A DNA stretch of 64,000 nucleotides from Proteobacteria bacterium DTSAM18 (GTDB lineage: Bacteria > Myxococcota_A > UBA796 > GCA-2862545). Position 1 is the stretch's first letter. The number at the start of each line of letters is the position of its first letter. A model generated the notes under the pieces. That model ran no database searches. It was not told the origin of the DNA and saw only the letters and a list, made by a program, of their open reading frames with translations. The translations under genes were made by a program, and so were the position numbers. The stretch spans positions 62,001-126,000 of the forward strand of contig JARACJ010000011.1 in NCBI GenBank assembly GCA_028767165.1, read 5' to 3'. Positions 19,483 to 28,165 of the stretch are shown piece after piece.

Positions 19483-20184
19483 TTGCGCACGTCTGTCGCG
19501 ATCGTCCTGTCGGGTTTCCTGGTAGCCGCTTGTGGTCCGTCGCAGGCCGACAAACAGCAGCAGGCAGCTGACGAGGCGCTGAGGGATTTTCAACAGCGGA
19601 TCTCCAGCGAGCTCGATTGCGAACAGTCCGTGGTCCGCTTCCTGTGTGATCTTGGTGAAGTCGAGCCCGGCGTCGTCCCGGTGCCTGACGAAGTGGAGCG
19701 TCGGGTGGGCCTCACGGTGGTGCTCCGCGACTCCCGCAAGGTCGAGTCCGCTGCCCTGGAGACCGCCACGCTGTCCGTGCTGATCTGGGGCCCCGAGGGC
19801 GCCGACGTCCAGGCCGTGCGCGCCTCGAACCCGGGCGAGCGCGATGTCCTGGGGGCGATGGCCACGCAGCTCTCGATGGCCAGCAAGGGCACCACGAAGA
19901 AGGTGCGGCTGCCGGAGGATCTGCAGCGGGCGCTCGCACAGCTCCCCGCCCGACCGGGCGCCTGGGTGGGTACGCCCGGCGGCATGTTCACCCAGCAGGA
20001 GCCCACCACGGTCTACCGGGCGGCGTCTTCCGCCGCCGGTGGCAGCACGCTGATCACGCTCGCGCAGGGCGAGGGCGGCGTGTTCCTGTCGTTCTTCCCG
20101 GACGTCCCGGGTGCCACCATCGACCCCGCCACCGTGGTGGAGCCCGCCGAGCCCATGGCGCAGGCCGCCGACGACCAACCCTGA
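19483..20184 (+). CDS. Lipoprotein of unknown function
   Basis: 233 residues from a TTG at 19483 behind a strong AAGGAGG (19471-19477). The SPII signal is MRTSVAIVLSGFLVAAC, lipid Cys17. The mature part starts with a Gln-rich helical segment (QADKQQQAADEALRDFQQRI) and continues as a mixed alpha/beta domain without recognisable motifs. Starting at the in-frame TTG at 19462 would place the SD inside the gene, so I reject it. It sits 13 bases upstream of a membrane protease-like gene and is probably co-transcribed with it. Confidence 0.75.
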   Translation: MRTSVAIVLSGFLVAACGPSQADKQQQAADEALRDFQQRISSELDCEQSVVRFLCDLGEVEPGVVPVPDEVERRVGLTVVLRDSRKVESAALETATLSVLIWGPEGADVQAVRASNPGERDVLGAMATQLSMASKGTTKKVRLPEDLQRALAQLPARPGAWVGTPGGMFTQQEPTTVYRAASSAAGGSTLITLAQGEGGVFLSFFPDVPGATIDPATVVEPAEPMAQAADDQP

Positions 20185-20197
20185 GGGGGGCTGCACC

Positions 20198-20893
20198 ATG
20201 GCGAGCCTGAAGGGCACACGTGCGGCGCTGTGGGCCAGTGTGGCCCTCACGGCGCTGCTGTACGTGGTGCCCTACGGCCACATCGTGGGCTATCCGCTGG
20301 TGTGGCTGTCGACCTTCGCCCACGAGCTCGGTCATGGCATCACGGCGTTGCTGGTGGGCCACGACTTCCTCGAGCTGCGCCTGTACGCAGACGGGTCGGG
20401 TGTGGCCATGCACGCCGGTCGGTCCGGCAGGCTGGCCCAGGCCCTCGTGGCGGCCGGCGGCCTGATCGGTCCGGCGGTGGCCGGTGCGGCGTGCTTCTGG
20501 GGCACCACGTCGATCAAGCGCGCCCGCGGCACGCTGTGGGCCGGCGCCATCATCGGTGGGCTGGTCCTGGTGCTGTACGTGCGCTCGCTGTTCGGCGCGG
20601 TGTTCGTGGCCTCGTTGGTGGCCCTGATGGTCTGGATGGCCCGGCGGGGAGGGGAGGCCGCGCGCATCCTCCTGGCGTTCCTCGCGATCCAGCTCGCCAT
20701 GAGCGTGTTCTCCCGAGGGGACTACCTGTTCACGCAGCACGCCGTCACCGAGGCCGGCACGATGCCGAGTGATACCGAGGTCATGGCCCAGGCCCTGCTG
20801 CTTCCCTACTGGTTCTGGGGCCTCCTCGTCGGTGCCCTCAGCGTGTGGATCCTGCTCCAGGGCGTTCAGCGGGCGGTTCGTTCGTCAGGTTGA
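20198..20893 (+). CDS. M50B-like membrane metalloprotease-family protein
   Basis: 231 residues, almost entirely hydrophobic, with about six membrane segments. The first pair brackets FAHELGHGITALLVGHDF; HELGH (residues 42-46) is the zinc-binding HExxH motif of site-2-protease-like M50 proteins. A GLIGPAVAGAACF helix follows. The family known as M50B-like keeps HExxH, but proteolytic activity is not proven for most members. The start follows GAGGGGGG. The lipoprotein gene immediately upstream may encode a functional partner; this is inferred from spacing only. Confidence 0.8.
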   Translation: MASLKGTRAALWASVALTALLYVVPYGHIVGYPLVWLSTFAHELGHGITALLVGHDFLELRLYADGSGVAMHAGRSGRLAQALVAAGGLIGPAVAGAACFWGTTSIKRARGTLWAGAIIGGLVLVLYVRSLFGAVFVASLVALMVWMARRGGEAARILLAFLAIQLAMSVFSRGDYLFTQHAVTEAGTMPSDTEVMAQALLLPYWFWGLLVGALSVWILLQGVQRAVRSSG

Positions 20894-21067
20894 ACCGTTC
20901 ATAGGCAGTGATCCTGCCTGTCGGTGGTACCGTCGACCGCCGTTCCACTCCTCCTGTCCGGTCGAGGAGCCGGGGAAGGCTTCACACCCGGTACGGGCGT
21001 CAGGCGTGCACTCGGATTAGAGTGGGCCCGACGTCATGTGAGCGGCCAGATGCCGCGGCGAGGGGAG

Positions 21068-23374
21068 ATGTTCGAGAGGTTCACCGCATCCATTCTCAGG
21101 CGCCCGGGCCTGGCAGCCTCTCTCCTGGCCATCGTGATCGGCCTCTTCGTGGCCGGACTCGCCTTCTTCGGGGTCGACTTCTCGGTGCGGTCGTTCTTCG
21201 GGCGGTCGGATCCGGAGACCGTCTACCTCGACACGTACGACGAGTACTGGGGCACCAAGGGCACGGTGATGATCGTGGCCGACGGCGGCGACGAGGGCCT
21301 GCTCACGCGCACGCGCCTGCAGCTGGTCTCCGACATGGCCGACCACCTCGGCGAGATCGAGGGCGTGGGCAAGGTCATCAGCGTCACCAGCATGCCCTGG
21401 ATCAACCGCACCGCTGGCATGTGGATCCCGGTGCCGATGATGGCCAAGGCCCCGAACGACGTGGCCGACGACTCACCGGAGATGAAGAAGTTCCAGAGGG
21501 ACATCCTCGCCGATCCCCGCCTGGTTCCCTCCTACCTCTCCGAGGACGGCCGCTACGGCGTCATCCTCGTCACCCTCGACGTCGACGGCGACGATCTGCG
21601 GGTGGTGCGACCGGTGGTGGGCGAGATCAAGGACGTCGTCGAGGAGATGGCGCCCGAGGGCATCACGTTCCACGTGGCGGGCATCCCCGCCATCCGTGCA
21701 GACGTCCTCAACGTCGTGGTGGGCGATCAGCTGCTGTTCGTGCCCATCGCGAGCGTGCTCATCGTCGGGCTGCTGTACCTGTTGTTCCGGTCGCGCCATG
21801 GTGTGCTCATCCCCGCCCTCGCGGCCGGCGTGCCGGTGGTGATGCTGCTGGGCCTGATGGGCTGGACGGGCGAGAATTTCGGCCTGCTGAACCAGATCTA
21901 CCTGGTGCTGGTGCCCTCCATCGCCGTGGCCGACGCCATCCACCTGGTCAGCCGCTACCACGAGGAGCTCGACCACGCGTCGCGCAATCCCGACGAGGGC
22001 GCCCGCGACGGAGCCATCATCCGCGCCATGGGCGTGATGGGCGTGGCCTGCTTCCTCACCAGCTTCACCACCTGCGTGGGCTTCCTGTCGCTGCTGCAGA
22101 CCAAGATGCCCGTGCTGCGCAACTTCGGTGTGTACGCGGCCATCGGTGTGGCGTTCGCCTACTTCACGGTGCTCTTCATCGTGCCCCTGGCGCTCCGGTT
22201 CACCCGCCTCGACTCCCCCCGGCCCAACGTCGACGAGATGGGCTTCCTGAGCCGCCTGCTCGACTGGTGCGCCAACGCCGCCATCAAGCACGCCTGGCCC
22301 ATCATCATCGTCTCCCTGGTGCTCGCCGCCGGTGCGGTGTACGCCGGCCAGTTCGTGAAGGTGAACACCCGCATCACGAACACCTTCGACGACAAGCACC
22401 CCACGACCATCGCGAACAACATCGTCGATCAGCACCTCGGCGGCGTGGTCACCCTCGAGATCGACCTGAAGGGTGAGCCCGGGGTGTTCTCCAAGCCCGA
22501 GGTGCTCGCCGCGCTCGACCGCGTGGAGCAGGATGCCCAGGGGCAGGACGCCGTGCGTTCCACGTTCGGTCCCGCTTCGGCGCTGCGCTCCACGAGCGTG
22601 CTCCTGGGCGGCCCGGATGCCGTGCCGACCGATCCGAACACCATCGGCCGCCTGCTGAAGGTGGGGGCCGACGCCGACGAGCTCAAGGCGATGTTCCGCA
22701 ACGATGAGGGTCGGGCGCGCATCTTCATCCGCAGCCAGGACGTCGGCGCCATCGACTACCTGGCCTTCGCCGAGCAGGTCGACGAGGATCTGGAGGCGCA
22801 GCTGCAGGGCCTCGGCATCGACCACCACGTCACGGGCTCCACCTTCGTGGCCTACCGTGGGCTCGCGCGCGTCACCCGCGACCTCCGCAACTCCCTGCTG
22901 ATGGCGTTCCTCGTCATCGGCGCCATCATCGCCTTCCTGTTCCGCGACCTGCGTACTGGCGTGCTGTCCGTGTTGCCCAACGCACTGCCCCTGGTGCTCG
23001 GCTATGGCCTCATGGCGGTCTTCGGCTGGACCCTCGAGCCGGCGCCCGCGGTGGTGTTCACCATCGCCATCGGCATCAGCGTCGACAGTGCCATCCACGT
23101 GCTGGCCCGGTTCAAGGAGGAGCTGGCGCTCGGGTTGACCCGCGGCGAAGCGGTCCACTCCGCGATCATGCACTCCGGCCGGGCCATCGGCATCACGTGC
23201 ATCATCCTGATCATGGGCTTCGGCGTGCAGATCCTGTCCAGCTCGCCGGCCAACGCCAGCTTCGGCAAGCTCGGCACGATGATCATCACCCTGTCGCTGT
23301 TCACCAACCTGCTCGTGCTGCCGGCGATGCTGCAGCTCGGCATGGCGGGTGGCGACAAGGCGCCCAAGGCCTGA
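21068..23374 (+). CDS. MMPL/RND-family transporter
   Basis: 768 residues in two homologous halves, each with one N-terminal membrane helix, a large periplasmic loop and about five clustered helices (around 240-390 and 610-760). The second cluster contains GIGISVDSAIH-type sequence (FTIAIGISVDSAIHVLARFKEEL region), diagnostic of MMPL and hopanoid/lipid-exporter RND proteins. Such transporters use the proton gradient to move lipids or hydrophobic compounds. No membrane-fusion protein or outer-membrane channel gene is adjacent. The ATG at 21068 with GAGGGGAG just upstream is favoured; an ATG at 21050 is possible. Confidence 0.9.
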   Translation: MFERFTASILRRPGLAASLLAIVIGLFVAGLAFFGVDFSVRSFFGRSDPETVYLDTYDEYWGTKGTVMIVADGGDEGLLTRTRLQLVSDMADHLGEIEGVGKVISVTSMPWINRTAGMWIPVPMMAKAPNDVADDSPEMKKFQRDILADPRLVPSYLSEDGRYGVILVTLDVDGDDLRVVRPVVGEIKDVVEEMAPEGITFHVAGIPAIRADVLNVVVGDQLLFVPIASVLIVGLLYLLFRSRHGVLIPALAAGVPVVMLLGLMGWTGENFGLLNQIYLVLVPSIAVADAIHLVSRYHEELDHASRNPDEGARDGAIIRAMGVMGVACFLTSFTTCVGFLSLLQTKMPVLRNFGVYAAIGVAFAYFTVLFIVPLALRFTRLDSPRPNVDEMGFLSRLLDWCANAAIKHAWPIIIVSLVLAAGAVYAGQFVKVNTRITNTFDDKHPTTIANNIVDQHLGGVVTLEIDLKGEPGVFSKPEVLAALDRVEQDAQGQDAVRSTFGPASALRSTSVLLGGPDAVPTDPNTIGRLLKVGADADELKAMFRNDEGRARIFIRSQDVGAIDYLAFAEQVDEDLEAQLQGLGIDHHVTGSTFVAYRGLARVTRDLRNSLLMAFLVIGAIIAFLFRDLRTGVLSVLPNALPLVLGYGLMAVFGWTLEPAPAVVFTIAIGISVDSAIHVLARFKEELALGLTRGEAVHSAIMHSGRAIGITCIILIMGFGVQILSSSPANASFGKLGTMIITLSLFTNLLVLPAMLQLGMAGGDKAPKA

Positions 23375-23498
23375 CGCACGCCATCCGCCGGATGGGATCC
23401 CCGCGCGTCCCATCCGGGGAACAACGCACCGGCGCCCGATTCGGCTGCGCCTCCCGCTCGACCACGCGAAGGAAGAGGGTCGGCAGACGGGAGGTCCC

Positions 23499-24053
23499 TT
23501 GCGTCCAGCACACCCGGAAGAAGACGACCGGCCCCTGGCGGAGTGGTTCGCCTGTCGGGACGCCTGGCTCGCCCTCGCGGCACGTCTGCTCACGGCACAG
23601 GCGATCCTGCAGTCCGTGTTCGCCGCGGTGGCCGTGGGCATGGGACGGGCGGAGCAGGGACTGTGGGGGCCGTTGGTGGCTGCCTCGGGTGTGAGTCTCT
23701 GGGCGTTGTTGACCGCGGCGGTGTCCCAGGTGGCCCTGCGGCAGGGATATCCGCACCTCACCGCGCAGCCGGACGCGGCTGCACGAGCCGGGTGGCTGGT
23801 GCGGACGCAGCTGCTGGTGGCGGCCGTGGTGGGCACGCTGCTGTCGATGCCGATCGTGTTCGGGTGGGTCGAGGTGCCGTGGGCGGAGGGGCTGGCCGTG
23901 GGGTTCGTCCTCGTCTGCTCCCATGCCCTGTACGGGTGGTCCCTCTCCCGTGGGCTGGAAGCTGACGCGGCCGTGCTCCTGCCCCTGCGAGGGAGCCCGC
24001 CGTCCCCCGGCAGGTGGATCGGACGCACGAACACGCAGCCGGAAGAGGGGTGA
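23499..24053 (+). CDS. Small membrane protein of unknown function
   Basis: 184 residues from a TTG at 23499 with GGAGG a few bases upstream. An N-terminal cytosolic stretch (RPAHPEEDDRPLAEWFACRD) is followed by about four hydrophobic segments (residues ~32-55, 60-80, 105-125, 130-150) and a polar Pro/Arg-rich tail. No family is recognised. The next gene starts four bases after the stop, so the two are very likely one operon. The longer in-frame ATG upstream at 23349 overlaps the transporter and gives Arg/Pro-rich shadow sequence, so I did not use it. Confidence 0.6.
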   Translation: MRPAHPEEDDRPLAEWFACRDAWLALAARLLTAQAILQSVFAAVAVGMGRAEQGLWGPLVAASGVSLWALLTAAVSQVALRQGYPHLTAQPDAAARAGWLVRTQLLVAAVVGTLLSMPIVFGWVEVPWAEGLAVGFVLVCSHALYGWSLSRGLEADAAVLLPLRGSPPSPGRWIGRTNTQPEEG

Positions 24054-24057
24054 GCCC

Positions 24058-24657
24058 TTGTGGATCGTCGTGTGGTTGTTGTCGGGGTGCGCCCCTCGAG
24101 ACGTCCCGGAGACCCCCGAGGAGGTTCCGGCCGCTGTGGAGCCACCGGTGGCCCCGACGGTCACCTGCGACCTGTGGGCGCGTCACCTGCGGTCGCTGAT
24201 GAAGGCCGACATGGAGGATCGCTTCTCCGCACGCTTCGCGGCCATGCAGGACGGCGCGGATGGCGCCGACGAGCTCGTGCAGGACGTGGTCGATCACATG
24301 TTCGCGGTGGTGGTGGCGCGCTGCGAGGCCGATGGGGGGCTCTCGACACGGGAGGACTTCGCACTGTGTGTGCTGGAGGCCCAGGATCAGGAGGCGCTGT
24401 CGGCCTGTCAGTCCCACCCGGGCGCGGGGGACGCGAGCTTGTGGATGCGGCAGGGTGCGCTGCAGGCCCAGGCCTTCATGCGCACGCCGGACGTGGCACG
24501 AAGGCTCGAGGACGTGGCCGACCAGGGGCAGCAGGCCCAGGATGGGGTGCTGTCCCTCGATGAGCTCGGGGGCATGGGCGAGGCCGAGGAGGCCATCGAC
24601 AGCCCGGTGGAGGAGCCGCCCCCGGACGAGGAGCAGGAGCTCAGCGGGCAGCCTTGA
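24058..24657 (+). CDS. Acidic lipoprotein of unknown function
   Basis: 199 residues from TTG. The very short signal MWIVVWLLSGC has the lipid Cys at residue 11. The mature protein is Glu/Asp/Ala-rich and mostly helical, with three Cys (in TCDLW, ALCVLE, SACQSH) and a Pro/Glu-rich end. No known domain is recognised. It follows the small membrane protein gene after four bases. Its last 17 bases overlap the convergent radical SAM gene. Confidence 0.65.
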   Translation: MWIVVWLLSGCAPRDVPETPEEVPAAVEPPVAPTVTCDLWARHLRSLMKADMEDRFSARFAAMQDGADGADELVQDVVDHMFAVVVARCEADGGLSTREDFALCVLEAQDQEALSACQSHPGAGDASLWMRQGALQAQAFMRTPDVARRLEDVADQGQQAQDGVLSLDELGGMGEAEEAIDSPVEEPPPDEEQELSGQP

Positions 24658-25747
24658 GGGGGCGGAATTCGGACTCTCCGTGGATGTCCATGTAGGCCCG
24701 CCACACGCCCTCGCACAGGTGCACCATGTCGCAGGTGCCGCAGGCCCTGGGGGCGTCCTTGAGATCGAAGCGCTTGCGGTCCTGCCAGTTGAACCGGCTG
24801 CGTCCGCCGTCGATCTGTTCGATGCCGAAGCCGTCGCCGTCCTGCCGGACGCTGCAGTCGGTGGAGAGATCCCGGTACTCCCCGAGGTAGCGCTTGAGGA
24901 GGGTGTCGCTGGAGCGCAGCGCCTTGGGAAGCACGCACAGGGGAATGCCGCCGAAGGTGAAGGTCTGCTTCGTCCAGTGCTTCTCCATGAGCACCACCGC
25001 CTTGATGAGGGTGGGCATCACCTCCGAGTACCGCGGCGTGAGCTCGGGATCGCCCTCGGCGTAGCCCTCGGGGCGCATGAAGTTGACCCGGATGTCGTTC
25101 ACGCCGATGTCTTCGTAGAAGAAGCGCATCATGTGGATCAGGTGACGGTGGTTCCAGCCGTTGAGCACGGGGTTGACCGACAGGCCGTCCTTGAGGTGGC
25201 CCTCCCGCTGACGCATGACCAGGTGCCGCAGTGCGGCGACCTTCTTCTCGTAGACCCGGGGCACGCGGGTGATGCGATCCTCCAGCTCGGCGGTGTGGCC
25301 GTGCATGGACACCGTGATGCGGCTCAGGCCGGCCTCGAGGAGGCGATCGGTGAAGTGGGTGAGGCGCAGCTTGGTGATGTTGGATGCCAGGGCGATGCGG
25401 GTGTAGCCGAGATCCCGGGCATGGGCGACGGCGTCGACGATGCGGGGGTAGGTGGACGGCTCGCCGCCGAGGAAGCCGACGGATCGGGACCCGCTGCGGT
25501 ACCAGAATTCGAGCTCGGCCTTGAGCTCGTCCCAGTCCATGTACGAGCGATCTTCGCGTTTGGGCATGCCGTCGATGCAGAAGACGCACCGGTTGTTGCA
25601 GGCCTTTCCGAGGTTGATCTCGACGTTGCGACGGCTGTCGCGCACCTCGTTGAAGGCCTGGTTGTGGCTTGCTTCCCCCGCTTTCGTCTTGGGAAGGGGC
25701 AGGGGAGAGTTGGTGGTGCGTCCCTTCTGGAACAGCGCATGGGCCAT
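24641..25747 (-). CDS. Radical SAM protein with SPASM-like C-terminus
   Basis: 368 residues. CNNRCVFC (Cys50, Cys54, Cys57) is the [4Fe-4S]/SAM motif, followed by the GGEPSTYP segment that contacts SAM, then SNITKL and VSMHGH as expected for a TIM-barrel radical SAM core. The C-terminal third has further cysteines (IPLC, TDC, ACGTC, HLCEGVW) arranged like a SPASM/twitch auxiliary-cluster domain. Such enzymes modify peptides or small molecules by radical chemistry. No short precursor-peptide gene is evident in the immediate surroundings. AGGAGG lies seven bases before the start. Confidence 0.88.
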   Translation of the reverse strand: MAHALFQKGRTTNSPLPLPKTKAGEASHNQAFNEVRDSRRNVEINLGKACNNRCVFCIDGMPKREDRSYMDWDELKAELEFWYRSGSRSVGFLGGEPSTYPRIVDAVAHARDLGYTRIALASNITKLRLTHFTDRLLEAGLSRITVSMHGHTAELEDRITRVPRVYEKKVAALRHLVMRQREGHLKDGLSVNPVLNGWNHRHLIHMMRFFYEDIGVNDIRVNFMRPEGYAEGDPELTPRYSEVMPTLIKAVVLMEKHWTKQTFTFGGIPLCVLPKALRSSDTLLKRYLGEYRDLSTDCSVRQDGDGFGIEQIDGGRSRFNWQDRKRFDLKDAPRACGTCDMVHLCEGVWRAYMDIHGESEFRPLKAAR

Positions 25748-25831
25748 GGACCGCCTCCTGGCCGGTCATCATAGCGGAATCGGCGCATCCGTGGGTTGGA
25801 CCTGTGCCTTCGCTCTGGTAGGTTGCGCGCC

Positions 25832-28126
25832 ATGAAACCCGCTCGTTCCATCGTTCTCCTGATCACGTCCATCGGATGCGGACCCACGGCCCCCGAGCGC
25901 GCGTGTGGTTCGGTCCCTCCCGAGGCCTGTGCCCTCGCGCGCGATCCCATCGCGCCCTACGATCCCCTCCCGTACGTCGATCCGTTCATCGGTACGGGCA
26001 CGCTGCTGGCGGAGATCGCCAGCGTCAGCCCCGGTGCATCCGCACCCTTCGGCATGACCCTCGTGGGGCCCGACACCACGCGCTCCACCGGGTTCCTGCC
26101 GTTCCACCACTGGGCCGGGTACCACTACGACGACGATCGGGTGCTCGGCTTCTCGCTCACCCATGCCCACGGGATGGGCGTGGGCGACTACGGCGGTGTG
26201 CGGTTCATGGCGCGTGCGGCGTGGGTGCCCGGGTACGCGGAGGAGGAGGGGCGGTCCGGGGTGCTCGACCACAGCGAGGAGTCGGCTTCTCCAGGCCGTT
26301 ATACCGCTGTCATGGTCGATGATGGCACGTCCGTCGACCTCGTGGCCACGACCCGCGGCGTGAGTGCCGAGCTCCGGTTCCCACAGGGGGCGGCGCCGGT
26401 GGTCACCTTCGATCTCGGTGGCACGCTGCCGGATGTCCGCAGCGACGACGGCTCCCTCGCCTGGTCCGGCGAGGCGCTGTCCGTGTACCAGCTGCTGGCC
26501 GGGTCCTACTCCGGGCGGTTCGGCGGGGTGAGGCACCACGCCCACGTCACCTTCGATCCCGCGCCCGAGGGGCTGTACGCGGTCGACGAGTTCGGTGAGC
26601 TCGTGGCGGTCGACGCGCTGCAGGGGGCAGATGCCCTGGGCGTCCTGCGGTTTCCCGAGGGCACCGCCCAGGTCACCATGAAGGCCGCGCTGTCCACCAC
26701 CGGCCCGGATGGGGCGGAGGCCAACCACGGAGCGGAGCTGGCGGGCCGGTCCCACGAGGAGCTCCTGGCGGCGGTGCAGGATGCCTGGCGCGACAAGCTG
26801 TCGGTTGTGCGGGTACGGGGCACCAGCGAAGCCCACCTGCGCACCTTCACCACGGCGCTGTACCACACCATGTTGATGCCCTCTCGCCACGACGACGCGG
26901 ACGGCACCTACCGGGGGCTCGACCAGGCGCTGCACGAGGCCGACTTCGCGTACTACAGCGATCTGTCGCTGTGGGACACCTTCCGCACCACCCACCCGCT
27001 GTTCATCTGGCTGTACCCGGAGCAGCAGGCCGACATGGTCCGCTCCCTCGTCCGGATGGCGGACGACGGTGGCAGCCTGCCCCGGTGGCCTCTTGCCCAT
27101 GGCTACACGAGCGGCATGGTGGGCACACCGGCCGTGCAGGTGATGGCGGAGTCCGCCCTCAAGGGGCTGCCCTTCGACGACGAGGCCCGTGCGTTCGAGG
27201 TGGCGCTCGCGCAGGTCAGGGGGCCCATGCCCCACGCCGGCCGGGCCGGCTGGCAGCAGGCCGAGGCGCTTGGCTGGATCCCCCGGGAGGCGGTGGGGGG
27301 CGCGGTCTCCCGCCAGCTGGAGAACGCCTGGTCCGATCACGCACTGGCGCTGTGGGCGGAGCGCCTGCAGCGGGGCGAAGCCGGGCTGCTGTGGGAGATG
27401 TCCGGCCGGTGGCGCCACGTCTGGAACGAGCAGGCCGGCTTCTTCAGCGGCCGGAGCGAAGACGGTACGTTCGAGGATGGGATCGATCCCGACGTGTGGT
27501 CCGACGACTACATCGAAGGCAACGCCTGGCACTACCGCTGGTACGTGCCCTACGATGTCATGGGTATGGTCGAACATCAATATAACGGCGATATCAAGCG
27601 GTTCGAGGAGGCCTACCGACACTACTGGCAGGATCTCGTGATGCCCGAGGAGGACGACCTCCTGCCGGATCAGTACTACTGGCACGGCAACGAGCCGGTG
27701 CTGCACATGCCATTCCTCGGCGCCCTGGCGGGGTTGCCGGATCTGTCCAACGAGGCCGTGGCCTACGTGCGACGCACCCGGTACCACGACGGCGTGGATG
27801 GTCTCGACGGCAACGAAGACGGCGGCACCCTGTCGGCCTGGCTCGTGTGGGCGGCGATGGGGCTGTACCCGGTGGCCGGCACCACGGACTACGCGATGGT
27901 GGTCCCGATGTTCGATCGCATCGAGGTGGATCGGCCTGGCGGCACCACCCTGGTGATCTCGGCGCCCGGGGTGGGCGACAGCTTGCAGGGCATGGCGGCC
28001 ATCGAGGTCGACGGGCAGGGGCTGGCGCAGGCCACGCTCGACCATGCCCTGCTGCAGCAGGCAGGGGAGATCCGGTTCGAGCTGTCCGAAGGCTGGCAGG
28101 CCTGGCAAGGCCCCGCCGACCCCTGA
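25832..28126 (+). CDS. GH92-family alpha-mannosidase-like lipoprotein
   Basis: 764 residues with an SPII signal ending in LLITSIGC. The mature protein opens with YVDPFIGTG and continues through GYHYDDD, SLTHAHGMG, LWDTFRTTHPLF, NEPVLHMPFLGAL and GLDGNEDGGTLSAW. These are the signature segments of the glycoside hydrolase 92 family (calcium-dependent exo-alpha-mannosidases of two-domain architecture). Length fits the family. A lipid anchor suggests action at the cell surface on mannose-containing glycans from prey, fungi or plants. Unlike polysaccharide-utilisation loci, no SusC/D-like or other glycosidase genes adjoin. Confidence 0.92.
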   Translation: MKPARSIVLLITSIGCGPTAPERACGSVPPEACALARDPIAPYDPLPYVDPFIGTGTLLAEIASVSPGASAPFGMTLVGPDTTRSTGFLPFHHWAGYHYDDDRVLGFSLTHAHGMGVGDYGGVRFMARAAWVPGYAEEEGRSGVLDHSEESASPGRYTAVMVDDGTSVDLVATTRGVSAELRFPQGAAPVVTFDLGGTLPDVRSDDGSLAWSGEALSVYQLLAGSYSGRFGGVRHHAHVTFDPAPEGLYAVDEFGELVAVDALQGADALGVLRFPEGTAQVTMKAALSTTGPDGAEANHGAELAGRSHEELLAAVQDAWRDKLSVVRVRGTSEAHLRTFTTALYHTMLMPSRHDDADGTYRGLDQALHEADFAYYSDLSLWDTFRTTHPLFIWLYPEQQADMVRSLVRMADDGGSLPRWPLAHGYTSGMVGTPAVQVMAESALKGLPFDDEARAFEVALAQVRGPMPHAGRAGWQQAEALGWIPREAVGGAVSRQLENAWSDHALALWAERLQRGEAGLLWEMSGRWRHVWNEQAGFFSGRSEDGTFEDGIDPDVWSDDYIEGNAWHYRWYVPYDVMGMVEHQYNGDIKRFEEAYRHYWQDLVMPEEDDLLPDQYYWHGNEPVLHMPFLGALAGLPDLSNEAVAYVRRTRYHDGVDGLDGNEDGGTLSAWLVWAAMGLYPVAGTTDYAMVVPMFDRIEVDRPGGTTLVISAPGVGDSLQGMAAIEVDGQGLAQATLDHALLQQAGEIRFELSEGWQAWQGPADP

Positions 28127-28165
28127 TCCCATCGGCTGGCAAGCCCCCGGAACCGGACGCGGGCG

